Shown here piece after piece: positions 33,350-42,441 of a stretch of DNA of 47,219 nucleotides (positions are counted from its first letter, which is position 1; each line of letters starts with the position of its first letter). This DNA is from an uncultured Clostridia bacterium. Lineage in GTDB: Bacteria; Bacillota; Clostridia; Christensenellales; Pumilibacteraceae. The translations under genes and the position numbers were made by a program. The DNA is taken from NCBI GenBank assembly GCA_947589465.1, contig CANQAE010000007.1, positions 1 through 47,219 of the forward strand, in the 5' to 3' direction. The notes below the pieces were generated by a model. The model made no database searches and had not been told where the DNA came from. It saw nothing but the letters and a program-made list of their open reading frames with translations.

Positions 33350-33942
33350 CGTTCGACCTCCGTGATCAGTTGTAATTTTTTTATATTTTCGGGCGTCTGC
33401 TTGTACGTCGTTAATTTTGACTTGTCCCGCTTTAATCGCCTTACAAACGCTTCTTCATTCCTGTCGAAATAAACACCGAAAACGATTTGAAGTTCGGTAA
33501 GCGTCTGCGTTCCCGGCACGAGCCTCAAAATGTCATAATATTTATTCCTCTCCTCGACGACTTTGTCCTCGACTATTCTGTAACCGTTTTTTACAAGCGT
33601 TGCACGTACTTTATGGGCGTCGTTTTGCGGAGAAATAATCAAATTCGGGAGCAATCTGCCTTCGAGTATGTGCAAAATAGTATTCCCGCCCATACCGCTA
33701 ATAACCGTAGTGTTAGGTACAATGTCCCCCAAAGGTTCAAGCCCGTCGCCGACAAAATATTCCGCTCTGTCGCCGAGGAGCGCCTTTGCTTTTTCTATGC
33801 AAGCCTTGCTGATATCCGTCGCCAACACTCTGTCCGCCTTGCCGGCATCAAGTACCATTTTGCACAGTTGTCCGTGATCGCAACCTATATCTGCAAAAAC
33901 TTCGGTCTTTTCGATAAGTTCGAAAATTCCGCGTAACCTCAT
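33337..33942 (-). CDS. trmK: tRNA (adenine(22)-N1)-methyltransferase TrmK
   Basis: SAM-dependent methylation of A22 in the tRNA D-loop. The 201 residues have the Rossmann motif [17 protein letters not shown] (about 15-31), [12 protein letters not shown], and [16 protein letters not shown], the conserved TrmK segment. The ATG overlaps the rpoD stop (ATGA). The rpoD-trmK-nif3 order matches Bacillus. Confidence 0.94.
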   Translation of the reverse strand: MRLRGIFELIEKTEVFADIGCDHGQLCKMVLDAGKADRVLATDISKACIEKAKALLGDRAEYFVGDGLEPLGDIVPNTTVISGMGGNTILHILEGRLLPNLIISPQNDAHKVRATLVKNGYRIVEDKVVEERNKYYDILRLVPGTQTLTELQIVFGVYFDRNEEAFVRRLKRDKSKLTTYKQTPENIKKLQLITEVERWLR

Positions 33943-35228
33943 TGATCTATATATTCCCTCAATTTTTTGCTTCGGGAAGGATGACGAAGTTTACGCAACG
34001 CTTTCGCTTCTATCTGCCTTATACGCTCGCGGGTAACTCCGAACTCCTTGCCGACTTCTTCGAGCGTGCGCGGATGTCCGTCCTCGATGCCGTATCGCAA
34101 TCTCAGTACCATTTCTTCGCGAGGAGTCAGTGTGTCGAGAACAGCCAAAAGATGTTCTTTCAATATGGTGAACGACGCTACGTCTTGCGGAGCGGTGGCG
34201 TTGGTATCTTCGATAAAGTCGGATAGATGGCTGTCGTCCTCCTCGCCTATCGGAGTTTCGAGCGAAACGGGATCGAGCGAAATCCTCTGTATCTCTCTTA
34301 CGCGTTCCTCGCTTATGCCCATAACTTTGGCTATTTCTTCGGGCGTCGGATCTCTGCCGTATTCCTGAACGAGCAATCTCGTCGTGCGCGTAAGTTTGTT
34401 TATCGTTTCGACCATATGCACGGGAATACGTATCGTCCTCGCCTGATCTGCTATTGCACGCGTGATCGCCTGCCTTATCCACCAGGTCGCATAAGTCGAA
34501 AATCGGAATCCCTTTGTGTAATCGAATTTTTCGACCGCTTTCATAAGTCCGAGGTTGCCTTCCTGTATAAGATCCAAAAAGAGCATTCCGCGACCTGTAT
34601 AACGTTTTGCGATATTAACTACGAGCCTGAGGTTAGCCTCGCTGAGTTTTTTCTTGGCTTCCTCGTCGCCTTCCTGCATTTTTTTTGCAAGGTCGATTTC
34701 TTCTTCTATCGAAAGAAGCGGAACTCTGCCTATGTCTTTGAGATATACTTTGACGGGGTCGTCGATATTGACGTCCATCATCAATTTATCGAACGCTTCG
34801 GTCGTTTTCAGGTCGATATTGTTATTGACGACCTCGATCTTGTTTTCTTCGAGAATTTTGAAAACCTCGTCCATTTCGAAAGCAGTCGCTTCGCAAACGA
34901 CAGCAAGTCGCTCGCAAATTTCATCGTAACTGAGCGGACGCGACTTGCCGACCGCCAGAAATTTTTCGAGTTCTTTTGCGACAGGTTCGCTGAGTTTGTC
35001 GGTCTTGAAAGATCGAACGGGTTCCGCGGTTTCCTTAACTTCCTCCTTGGAAATTTTGATCCCTTGATTTTCGAGCATGGAGATCACTTCTTCCATTTCT
35101 TCGGGAGTTGGATTGAATTGAGATATTCTGTCGCTTATGCGATCGTAAGTCAATCCGTTTTCGGCACCCGCGATCATAAGGTCGCTCACCGCTTCGAGTA
35201 AATTTTCATTCAATTTGGATTTGTTCAT
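33939..35228 (-). CDS. rpoD: RNA polymerase primary sigma factor RpoD (SigA) with duplicated region 1.1
   Basis: Primary sigma factor, 429 residues. Regions 1.2-4 are intact: [60 protein letters not shown] and the region 4 helix [19 protein letters not shown]. The N-terminus is longer than the 371-residue Bacillus SigA by about the size of one domain and contains two copies of the region 1.1 winged-helix module (about 8-58 with [11 protein letters not shown], and about 81-133 with [11 protein letters not shown]). This explains the good -35/-10 promoters seen across the window. It abuts dnaG directly. Confidence 0.97.
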   Translation of the reverse strand: MNKSKLNENLLEAVSDLMIAGAENGLTYDRISDRISQFNPTPEEMEEVISMLENQGIKISKEEVKETAEPVRSFKTDKLSEPVAKELEKFLAVGKSRPLSYDEICERLAVVCEATAFEMDEVFKILEENKIEVVNNNIDLKTTEAFDKLMMDVNIDDPVKVYLKDIGRVPLLSIEEEIDLAKKMQEGDEEAKKKLSEANLRLVVNIAKRYTGRGMLFLDLIQEGNLGLMKAVEKFDYTKGFRFSTYATWWIRQAITRAIADQARTIRIPVHMVETINKLTRTTRLLVQEYGRDPTPEEIAKVMGISEERVREIQRISLDPVSLETPIGEEDDSHLSDFIEDTNATAPQDVASFTILKEHLLAVLDTLTPREEMVLRLRYGIEDGHPRTLEEVGKEFGVTRERIRQIEAKALRKLRHPSRSKKLREYIDQ

Positions 35229-36974
35229 TTAACTTATAAAACCTCCGCTTTTCCTCATTTGCGTCAATTTTTTTTCTATGTCTTTGAGTTTGCTTAAAAT
35301 TTCGATATTCTTTGTGGCTTCGTATTCGGCTTCGAGTTTGCCTTTCTCGACTTCGAGGCTCCGTCTTTTGATTAGATAAACACATTCTTCGAATTTTTTT
35401 CGATCGTCGCCCGGCACGAAATCGTAATTAACCAGTCCGCTCACATAATCGGCGTATCGTTCGTCCGCCCTGTTGAACAGGGATTGCAGAGAATACTTCA
35501 TTTTGTACTTTTCCAAAGCCAATCTGTAAGCCTCGCGTTCGTTGTCGCCCGTAAGGTACGGAACGACGTCGAAGTTGAAATCGGCATAAGGCTTTTCGTT
35601 TATAAGAGATGCGAGCACAAAGTCGGTCGCCGCCGTAAGCGCATCTCGTCTGCTCGGTTCACGTTTAGGTTCGCTCTCGATTTTCGGTTCTTCGTAAAGT
35701 TCGGCTTGCTTGTAGAGTACAGCCATCGAATATCCCGTCAAATTGTGGACCTGCATGAGATATTCTTCCTGTTCGACGGGATTGTCGAGTTTTTTTATGA
35801 CCTTTACGGCTTCGACGGCGAATTTGCTGTTGCCGTCGGGGTCGCTGAGGTCGTACTGCGAAGCGAGATTGTTGATCTTGAACGTCGTCAATGTCACCGC
35901 CTTGTCGAGCAAGGCTTTGTATCCCGCCGCGCCCTCACGCTTTATCACGTCGTCGGGATCCATTCCGCCCGCAAGCGGCACAACGCGCACATTAAGCCCG
36001 ACGGATTCCAAAATGTCCAAACCGCGCAGAGTGGCTTTTTGTCCCGCTCCGTCCCCGTCGTAACTTATGTATATCTTATTGCAGTAATTTTTGAGCAATT
36101 TCGCTTGGTCAAGCGTAAGCGAAGTCCCCATGCTCGCGACGACATTATCGAATCCCGCCTTGAACAGCGATATGGTATCCATATAGCCTTCGGTAACGAT
36201 AATGGAATCGAGATGCTCGCGCTGTTTCTTCTTTTTGACGAGATTGAGCGCAAACAGGACTTTCGACTTATCGAACAAAACTGTCTGACAACTGTTGCGA
36301 TATTTAGCGAACTTTGAATCTTTTTCAAGTAATCTGCCTCCGAATGCGATAACGTTACCGTATGGATTTATGATGGGTATCATCAATCTGTTCATAAAAA
36401 CATCGTAATAGGTATCTCCGCTTTGCTCGGCAATGCCCGCTTCCTTCATCTCGGCGGGCGTAAAGCCCTTTGTTTCGAGATAATCTATTATCTCTCTATT
36501 TCCGAGCGAATATCCCAAGCCGAATTTTTTTATCATCGACGTAATTTGTCGTTCTTCGGCGTAAGCGAGCGCGGCTTTTGCACCCGGAGTATAGATATTT
36601 TCGTGATAATGGAGCGCCGCTTCCCGCATGAGCGCGGACAGACGCTCGCGTTTGTTTTTGAGGTCTGCCGACTTCTTGTCGCCCTTGTATTCGGGCACCG
36701 GCATATGGGCAGCCTCGGCAAGCAACTTTATCGCGTCGGCGCTTTCGACGCTCTCGATTTTTTTTACGAACGTTATTGCGTTGCCCGATTCTTTGCAGCC
36801 GAAGCAATAATACACTTGTTTGTCGGCGGAAACGCTGAATGAAGGAGTTTTTTCGTGATGAAACGGACAGCAGCCCCAATAACTGTTGCCTTTTTTGGTA
36901 AGTTGAACGTATTTAGATACAAGTTGCACCAAATCCGTCTTTGCTAAAAGTTCATCAAGCCAATCTCTGTCCAA
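35229..36974 (-). CDS. dnaG: DNA primase DnaG
   Basis: Makes RNA primers for replication. The 581 residues comprise the N-terminal zinc finger (C36, H39, C57 and C60 in CPFHHEKTPSF and YYCFGC), the catalytic core with GNVIAFGGRLL, the TOPRIM acidic centres IVTEGYMDT and SYDGDGAGQKA, and a C-terminal helicase-binding region of helical character. It is the first of the classic dnaG-rpoD pair, with no intergenic bases before rpoD. Confidence 0.97.
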   Translation of the reverse strand: MDRDWLDELLAKTDLVQLVSKYVQLTKKGNSYWGCCPFHHEKTPSFSVSADKQVYYCFGCKESGNAITFVKKIESVESADAIKLLAEAAHMPVPEYKGDKKSADLKNKRERLSALMREAALHYHENIYTPGAKAALAYAEERQITSMIKKFGLGYSLGNREIIDYLETKGFTPAEMKEAGIAEQSGDTYYDVFMNRLMIPIINPYGNVIAFGGRLLEKDSKFAKYRNSCQTVLFDKSKVLFALNLVKKKKQREHLDSIIVTEGYMDTISLFKAGFDNVVASMGTSLTLDQAKLLKNYCNKIYISYDGDGAGQKATLRGLDILESVGLNVRVVPLAGGMDPDDVIKREGAAGYKALLDKAVTLTTFKINNLASQYDLSDPDGNSKFAVEAVKVIKKLDNPVEQEEYLMQVHNLTGYSMAVLYKQAELYEEPKIESEPKREPSRRDALTAATDFVLASLINEKPYADFNFDVVPYLTGDNEREAYRLALEKYKMKYSLQSLFNRADERYADYVSGLVNYDFVPGDDRKKFEECVYLIKRRSLEVEKGKLEAEYEATKNIEILSKLKDIEKKLTQMRKSGGFIS

Positions 36975-36983
36975 TTAACGCGT

Positions 36984-37976
36984 TTATAACCCCCAATTTT
37001 TCGGTATTGTTATATCTTGATATATCATCACCGCATATCTGTCGCTCATGCCTGCGATGTGATCGCATACTTTTTGTTCTTTTGTGCTGTCCATTTCGAG
37101 AAGATTGCGCGGCAGTTTGTCCAAATTATTGTAGTAATACTCGTATAAAAATTTGATCATATCCACGGCTTTGCTTTCTTCCGCTTTGGCAAGACTTTTT
37201 CGATATACCTTTTCGAAAAGGAATTCTCTCAGTCCCGAAATATATTCTTTGTACTCCGCGCTCGGCGATACCTCTTTTTTGCCGAAACTATGATTTATTA
37301 TGTCCAAAATCATACTGTTGATACGTAATCCGCGTGTTGTACCCACCTTACGGCGGTATAAATCGGGAATATCCGTTTCTTTGATGATCCCGCCGTGTAT
37401 GGCGTCGTCTATATCGTGGTTGATATAAGCAATGCGGTCGCTCCAAGAAACGATCCGCCCCTCGTTCGTGCAAGGGCTGCAATCGGATGGATGATTGAGT
37501 ATGCCGTCGCGAACCTCGTAGCAAAGGTTCATTCCCTTGCCGTCGTATTCGAGTTTGTCAACGATACGGAGCGACTGCTCGTTATGTTTGAACGGCGTAA
37601 AACAGTTGAGCGCCCTTTCGCCGGCGTGTCCGTACGGAGTATGACCGAGATCGTGTCCAAGCGCTATCGCTTCGGTAAGATCTTCGTTCATTCTGAGCGC
37701 GCGCGCTATCGTTCGGGCTATTTGACTGACTTCGAGGGTATGCGTTAGACGCGTACGATAATGATCGCCTTCGGGCGACAAAAAGACCTGAGTTTTGTGT
37801 TTAAGTCGTCTGAAAGATTTGCAATGCAAAATTCTGTCGCGATCGCGTTGAAAATCGGTCCTTACGGGACATGGTTCCATGGGCGCGAGTCTACCCTTCG
37901 TATCCTTTGCCTTGCAAGCGTACGGAGAGAGAAATTCGTCTTCGATTTTGTATGTAATCAATTCGAAATCCATCAT
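36984..37976 (-). CDS. Deoxyguanosinetriphosphate triphosphohydrolase-like protein (HD superfamily)
   Basis: HD-type dNTPase family, about 330 residues; removes triphosphate from dNTPs and may tune dNTP pools next to primase. Motifs are CPVRTDFQRDRDRILHCKSFRRLKHKTQVF (family hallmark, shown here in abbreviated form as FQRDRDRILH), the HD metal site from RLTHTLEV and HDLGHTPYGHAGE, and SWSDRIAYINHDIDDA. I prefer the ATG at 37976 because it fits family N-termini; an in-frame ATG at 38015 would add 13 residues but lies in the loop of a stable hairpin. It lies ten bases before dnaG, as in many Clostridia. Confidence 0.92.
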   Translation of the reverse strand: MMDFELITYKIEDEFLSPYACKAKDTKGRLAPMEPCPVRTDFQRDRDRILHCKSFRRLKHKTQVFLSPEGDHYRTRLTHTLEVSQIARTIARALRMNEDLTEAIALGHDLGHTPYGHAGERALNCFTPFKHNEQSLRIVDKLEYDGKGMNLCYEVRDGILNHPSDCSPCTNEGRIVSWSDRIAYINHDIDDAIHGGIIKETDIPDLYRRKVGTTRGLRINSMILDIINHSFGKKEVSPSAEYKEYISGLREFLFEKVYRKSLAKAEESKAVDMIKFLYEYYYNNLDKLPRNLLEMDSTKEQKVCDHIAGMSDRYAVMIYQDITIPKNWGL

Positions 37977-38003
37977 ATCGTTTACCGCCGTAATCCGCCG
38001 CAA

Positions 38004-38025
38004 GGACGACGCCATTGCGCCGTCC
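38004..38025 (-). other. Hairpin between ppdK and dgt
   Basis: Minus-strand GGACGGCGC pairs with GCGTCGTCC (nine pairs, one G-U) around the loop AATG. There is no T-run, so it is not an ordinary terminator. The loop holds an in-frame ATG for the downstream gene. It may be an mRNA processing or stability boundary after the highly expressed ppdK. Confidence 0.65.
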
Positions 38026-38045
38026 CCGCTTTTTACGGATCAAAT

Positions 38046-40685
38046 TCATTTACGCGGAAAATTTATTGCCGCCTGTGCCGCCGCAAGTCTTGCGATGGGC
38101 ACTCTGTACGGCGAGCAAGAAACATAGGTAAGTCCCGTCTTATGGCAGAACGCGATCGTTGAAGGATCGCCGCCATGTTCGCCGCATATGCCGAGTTTAA
38201 TGTCCGGTCTTGTCTTTTTGCCTTTTTCGCAGGCAATCTGCACAAGTTGTCCTACGCCCGTTTCGTCTATCTTCGCGAACGGATCGGACTCGAATATCTT
38301 CTTGTCGTAATATTCGCCGAGGAATTTGCCTGCGTCGTCGCGGCTGAATCCGAATGTCATTTGCGTAAGGTCGTTTGTACCGAACGAGAAGAACTGCGCT
38401 TCCTCCGCGATCTTGTCGGCGGTAAGAGCCGCGCGCGGGATCTCGATCATTGTTCCGACAAGGTAATCGAGTTTAACTTTTTCTCGCGCGATTATCGCGT
38501 CCGCCGTCTTGACTATGATATCTTTGACGTATTTGAGTTCTTTTACGTCGCCGACAAGCGGGATCATTATTTCGGGAACAATATGGAAGCCCTTTTCGCG
38601 ATTTGTTTCGATTGCCGCTTCGATAACGGCGGTAGTCTGCATTTCTATGATTTCGGGATAAGTTACTCCCAATCTGCATCCGCGGTGTCCCATCATGGGA
38701 TTGAATTCATGCAATCCTTCGATGGTGCTTTTGAGTTCGTCGAATTGAAGCCCCATTTCCTTTGCGAGGATCTTTATTTCCTCATCGGTGTGCGGAACAA
38801 ATTCGTGGAGCGGCGGATCGAGGAATCTTATTGTCGCCGGCCTGCCTTCCAACGCCTCGTAAATACCCTTGAAATCCTGCTTTTGCATGGGAAGAAGTTT
38901 GGCAAGAGCCTTTTTGCGTTCCTCGACGTTTTTGCTTACTATCATTTCGCGCATAGGCATAATGCGGTCGGGATCGAAGAACATATGTTCGGTTCTCGTA
39001 AGACCTATGCCTTCCGCGCCGAACTTCACCGCCTGAGCGGCGTCTTTCGGCGTATCTGCGTTGGTGCGAACTTTGAGTACGCGGTACTTGTCCGCCCAAT
39101 CCATTATCGTCTTGAAGTCGCCGGTAAGAGTCGCGGGTTCGGTAGCGATCTCACAATCGTAGATCGCGCCTGTGCTGCCGTCAAGACTCATCCAATCGCC
39201 TTCGCGCAAAGTTTTGCCCGCGATTACGAGTTCGCCCTTATCTTCGTCGATCTTCGTGATCTGTTGGCAACCCGAAACACAGCAAGTACCCATTCCGCGC
39301 GCTACGACAGCCGCGTGAGAGGTCATACCGCCGCGAGCGGTCAAAATACCTTGACAAACGTTCATGCCCTCGATGTCTTCGGGGCTTGTTTCCAACCTTA
39401 CGAGAATAAGTTTGGCTTTTTTGTCCTCGCTCTTAATCTTGCAAGCCTTTTCTGCCGTGAATACGATCTTGCCGCAAGCCGCTCCCGGTGACGCGGGCAA
39501 AGCCGTGCTTATGGGAGCCACTTTTTTGAGTGCGGCGGCGACGAATTGCGGATGAAGCAACGCGTCGAGTTGTTTGGGATCTATCATGCAAAGCGCCTGC
39601 TTCTCGTCGATCATTCCCTCTGCGACGAGATCGACCGCTATTTTGAGCGCCGCCTTTGCCGTGCGCTTGCCGTTACGCGTCTGCAACATATAGAGTTTGC
39701 CTTCTTCGATGGTGAACTCCATATCCTGCATATCGCGGTAATGTTCTTCGAGCGTCTTGCAAATTCCGAGGAATTGCTCGTAAAGCGCCTTGTTTTGTTG
39801 TTTGAGATCCTCGATATGCTTGGGTGTTCTTATGCCCGCAACGACGTCCTCGCCCTGCGCATTCATAAGATATTCGCCGAAAAGGCCCTTTTCGCCCGTC
39901 GAGGGATTTCGCGTAAACGCAACGCCCGTACCCGACGTTTCGCCTTTGTTGCCGAATACCATTATCTGGATATTAACGGCAGTACCCCAACTGTACGGGA
40001 TATCGTGCATACGGCGATATGTGTTGGCGCGGGGGTTGTCCCACGAACGGAATACCGCTTTCGTCGCTTCGAGGAGTTGCGTATGCGGATCTTGGGGGAA
40101 TTCGACGCCCTGATTCTTTTTGTAATTGGATTTGAATAATTTGACTATCTCTTTGAGGTCGTCCGCCGTAAGATCGGTATCGGACTTGTATCCTTTGGAC
40201 GACTTTATTTCGTCGAGAATATCTTCGTAAACTTTTTTGGACTGCTCCATGACCACATCCGAAAACATTTGAATGAATCTGCGATATGAATCGTAAGCAA
40301 ATCGAGGATTTCCCGTCTTTTTCGCGAGTCCTTCTACTGCCTTGTCGTTCAAGCCGAGATTGAGAATCGTATCCATCATGCCCGGCATAGATGCCCTTGC
40401 GCCGCTTCGAACGGAAACGAGCAACGGATCGTTTTCATCTCCGAACTTTTTGTTGTACATTTTTTCGATTTTTGCGAGAGCAAGGAAAATTTGATCCTCT
40501 ATTTCCTTATCGATCTTTCTGCCGTCTTCGTAATATCGAGTGCACGCTTCGGTGGTGACGGTAAAGCCCTGGGGAACAGGCAAACCCAAGTTAGTCATTT
40601 CAGCGAGATTGGCGCCTTTGCCGCCGAGGAGTTCTCTCATCGAACTCTTGCCTTCGCTGAACAAATATACGTATTTTTTTGCCAT
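38046..40685 (-). CDS. ppdK: Pyruvate, phosphate dikinase
   Basis: Interconverts pyruvate + ATP + Pi and PEP + AMP + PPi; in anaerobes it often serves a PPi-linked glycolysis. The 879 residues show the N-terminal nucleotide-binding domain (GGKGANLAEMTNLGLPVPQG, SVRSGARASMPGMMDT), the swivelling phosphohistidine domain with GGMTSHAAVVARGMG, and the PEP/pyruvate barrel ending GICGEHGGDP and SCSPYRVPIARLAAAQAA. It has its own strong promoter. The regulatory kinase/phosphatase gene often found beside it is not in the window. It ends about 70 bases before dnaG's neighbour dgt and may be partly co-transcribed with it. Confidence 0.98.
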   Translation of the reverse strand: MAKKYVYLFSEGKSSMRELLGGKGANLAEMTNLGLPVPQGFTVTTEACTRYYEDGRKIDKEIEDQIFLALAKIEKMYNKKFGDENDPLLVSVRSGARASMPGMMDTILNLGLNDKAVEGLAKKTGNPRFAYDSYRRFIQMFSDVVMEQSKKVYEDILDEIKSSKGYKSDTDLTADDLKEIVKLFKSNYKKNQGVEFPQDPHTQLLEATKAVFRSWDNPRANTYRRMHDIPYSWGTAVNIQIMVFGNKGETSGTGVAFTRNPSTGEKGLFGEYLMNAQGEDVVAGIRTPKHIEDLKQQNKALYEQFLGICKTLEEHYRDMQDMEFTIEEGKLYMLQTRNGKRTAKAALKIAVDLVAEGMIDEKQALCMIDPKQLDALLHPQFVAAALKKVAPISTALPASPGAACGKIVFTAEKACKIKSEDKKAKLILVRLETSPEDIEGMNVCQGILTARGGMTSHAAVVARGMGTCCVSGCQQITKIDEDKGELVIAGKTLREGDWMSLDGSTGAIYDCEIATEPATLTGDFKTIMDWADKYRVLKVRTNADTPKDAAQAVKFGAEGIGLTRTEHMFFDPDRIMPMREMIVSKNVEERKKALAKLLPMQKQDFKGIYEALEGRPATIRFLDPPLHEFVPHTDEEIKILAKEMGLQFDELKSTIEGLHEFNPMMGHRGCRLGVTYPEIIEMQTTAVIEAAIETNREKGFHIVPEIMIPLVGDVKELKYVKDIIVKTADAIIAREKVKLDYLVGTMIEIPRAALTADKIAEEAQFFSFGTNDLTQMTFGFSRDDAGKFLGEYYDKKIFESDPFAKIDETGVGQLVQIACEKGKKTRPDIKLGICGEHGGDPSTIAFCHKTGLTYVSCSPYRVPIARLAAAQAAINFPRK

Positions 40686-40717
40686 TTTTTTACTCCTTAA
40701 TAAAATTAAATCGGTTA

Positions 40718-40746
40718 ATTATACCACTTTCGAAATTATAAATCAA
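40718..40746 (-). promoter_or_regulatory. Promoter of ppdK
   Basis: -35 TTGATT (40746-40741), 17 bases, perfect -10 TATAAT (40723-40718), 33 bases before the ATG, with AAGGAG at 40699-40694 as ribosome binding site. Confidence 0.88.
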
Positions 40747-40760
40747 GCAATTTTTGCCAT

Positions 40761-40792
40761 AAAAAAATAATATGCGCTAATATTTAGCGTCA
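40761..40792 (-). terminator. Probable terminator after recO
   Basis: Minus-strand CGCTAA-ATA-TTAGCG forms a six-pair hairpin followed, after seven bases, by seven T. The gap before the T-run makes it a weaker match than the other terminators, but its position between recO and the ppdK promoter fits. Confidence 0.5.
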
Positions 40793-40830
40793 CATTCGCA
40801 AATAGGACTTATTTCGACATTTTGCATAGG

Positions 40831-41445
40831 TCAAATAAAGTTTTTGCTTGTCAGTTTGCAAACAAATTTACTCTCGAAATTAGCGGCGATCTTGTTCAAA
40901 GTCCTTACGATAAGTTCCTCGTCCGCCGAAAATTCGGTGTCGAGCATGAGCGTGCAGGCAAGCAATTCCATAACGGTAGACGGGTCTGCCTTTGGCGGCT
41001 CGTAAACGTACGCGTAACCGCTTTTATGTATCACGTTCTGCAAAAACGACACGGCGACGAGGCGCGGATCATATTCGCCGTATAAGAGCGTTTTCAATCT
41101 TTTAAGGAGCAAAATAAACAGTTCGGGATTGGGCTGGATCTCGCACGCCTTTTCTGCGGCTTCGAGCATCAAAAATCCCGCCGTGAATTTATCGTAATCC
41201 TTGGCGCAAAACAGATTTTCGACGGCAAGCGCGCCTGTCACTACCCACGTACCGTTGCCTCCGCTGAGTTCGAAGTTGCAGAAAGCAAAAGGCTGGGCTG
41301 CGAATTTCAATTTCGCTCCCGACTTTTTGACTCCGCGTATGACGGCGTTTACGACTTCCCCTTCCTGAGTAAAAAGTTTGAGTCGTTTGTCAAAGTCGCG
41401 GTAATCTTCGCTTCTGAGTACAACGGCGGTAATGCTCTTATTCAT
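40831..41445 (-). CDS. recO: DNA repair protein RecO (short form without zinc-finger cysteines)
   Basis: Recombination mediator that helps load RecA on SSB-coated DNA. The 204 residues begin with a typical OB-fold, VLRSEDYRDFDKRLKLFTQEGEVVNAVIRGVKK, here noted by its core DYRDFDKRLKLFTQ and the GVKK turn. The C-terminal helical part is present (PNPELFILLLKRLKTLLYGEYDPR), but the four-cysteine zinc motif found in most RecO proteins is missing and the chain is about 40 residues shorter than usual. The position after era-yqzL matches Bacillus and supports the call. The ATG overlaps the yqzL stop. Confidence 0.88.
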   Translation of the reverse strand: MNKSITAVVLRSEDYRDFDKRLKLFTQEGEVVNAVIRGVKKSGAKLKFAAQPFAFCNFELSGGNGTWVVTGALAVENLFCAKDYDKFTAGFLMLEAAEKACEIQPNPELFILLLKRLKTLLYGEYDPRLVAVSFLQNVIHKSGYAYVYEPPKADPSTVMELLACTLMLDTEFSADEELIVRTLNKIAANFESKFVCKLTSKNFI

Positions 41446-41536
41446 CGTCCTTCAATTTCGAATACAACATATAGTAGCCCGTTTCGCCCGTTTTCACGAA
41501 CAATTCCCAGGCTATGTCCTTTAATTTTTTGTCCAC
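41438..41536 (-). CDS. yqzL: YqzL-like small protein between era and recO
   Basis: A 32-residue frame fills the gap between era and recO, exactly where yqzL lies in Bacillus. It starts GTG, reads MDKKLKDIAWELFVKTG and ends YYMLYSKLKDDE, matching the YqzL pattern (aromatic W..F..TG....Y). Its function is unknown in any organism. It overlaps the recO start by eight bases. No Shine-Dalgarno is evident, so translation may be coupled to era, whose stop is 18 bases upstream. The size and lack of a site lower certainty about the start, not the identity. Confidence 0.78.
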   Translation of the reverse strand: MDKKLKDIAWELFVKTGETGYYMLYSKLKDDE

Positions 41537-41553
41537 AAAGACAGTTTGCGCAT

Positions 41554-42441
41554 TTATCTATGCGAATAACCTATGTCGGTAATAAAATTATTGTTATTGC
41601 GCCAATCGTCGCGCACTTTTACAAACAGTTTCAAATAGACTTTCTTGCCGACAAGCCGTTCGATATCTCTGCGCGCCGATTCGCCTATCCTCTTTATCAT
41701 GCTGCCGTTGTCGCCTATGATTATACGCTTATGGGAATCTTTCTCGCAAATTATATCACATTCGATATTTATGACTTTGCCCTTGTCTTCGTAAAGTTGC
41801 ATGGTAACTCCGAGTCCGTGTGGGATCTCGTCTTGAAGTAGCAATAACGCTTTTTCGCGAATAAGTTCGTTTATCATGTAACTTATCGGCTTGTCGCTTA
41901 TTTCGTCGTCCAAAAAATATTTTTCGCCTTGCGGCAAAAGCGAAGCAAGAGTTTTTTTAAGTTCATCTATATTGAATTTTTTGCGGCACGAACATGGCAA
42001 AACTTCGGCTACTCCCTTGCGAATATACTCGCTCATCGACGCCAACATTCCGACAATTTTTTCCTGCGAAACGAGATCGGTCTTATTGATGACAACAACG
42101 ACCTTGGAATCGGATTGCAGGTACATATCCAGCCTGTTTAGGTCGTCGTCGCTTATTCCCTTTGAAGCGTCGAACACCGCGACAATAACGTCAACGTCGG
42201 CGGTCGCATCCTTTATGCACTTGATCATATATTCGCCGAGTTTGGTGCGCGGTCTATGAATTCCGGGAGTATCCACAAATATCATTTGAAGGTCGCTTTC
42301 GTTGAGAATACCCATGATTCTGTCACGCGTAGTCTGGGGCTTTGGCGAAACAATGCTCACTTTTTCGCCCACCAAAGCGTTGATAAGGCTGCTTTTCCCC
42401 ACATTAGGTTTGCCTACAAAAGTTATAAATCCCGATTTCAT
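41554..42441 (-). CDS. era: GTPase Era
   Basis: GTPase needed for 16S rRNA maturation and 30S assembly. The 295 residues carry G1 GKPNVGKSS (10-18), the switch PKPQTTRDRI, G3 DTPGIHRP, G4 NKTD, and a C-terminal KH domain with IIIGDNGSMIKRIGESARRD, which binds the 3' end of 16S rRNA. It overlaps ybeY by four bases; the two act together in 16S rRNA processing. dgkA and cdd, which lie between ybeY and era in Bacillus, are absent. Confidence 0.98.
   Translation of the reverse strand: MKSGFITFVGKPNVGKSSLINALVGEKVSIVSPKPQTTRDRIMGILNESDLQMIFVDTPGIHRPRTKLGEYMIKCIKDATADVDVIVAVFDASKGISDDDLNRLDMYLQSDSKVVVVINKTDLVSQEKIVGMLASMSEYIRKGVAEVLPCSCRKKFNIDELKKTLASLLPQGEKYFLDDEISDKPISYMINELIREKALLLLQDEIPHGLGVTMQLYEDKGKVINIECDIICEKDSHKRIIIGDNGSMIKRIGESARRDIERLVGKKVYLKLFVKVRDDWRNNNNFITDIGYSHR

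Noticed and set aside
34227..35201. 324-codon plus-strand frame opposite rpoD
   Set aside because: Shadow frame; the minus-strand gene is certain.
38175..39491. 438-codon plus-strand frame opposite ppdK
   Set aside because: Shadow of a highly conserved gene; composition is that of antisense translation and it resembles no family.
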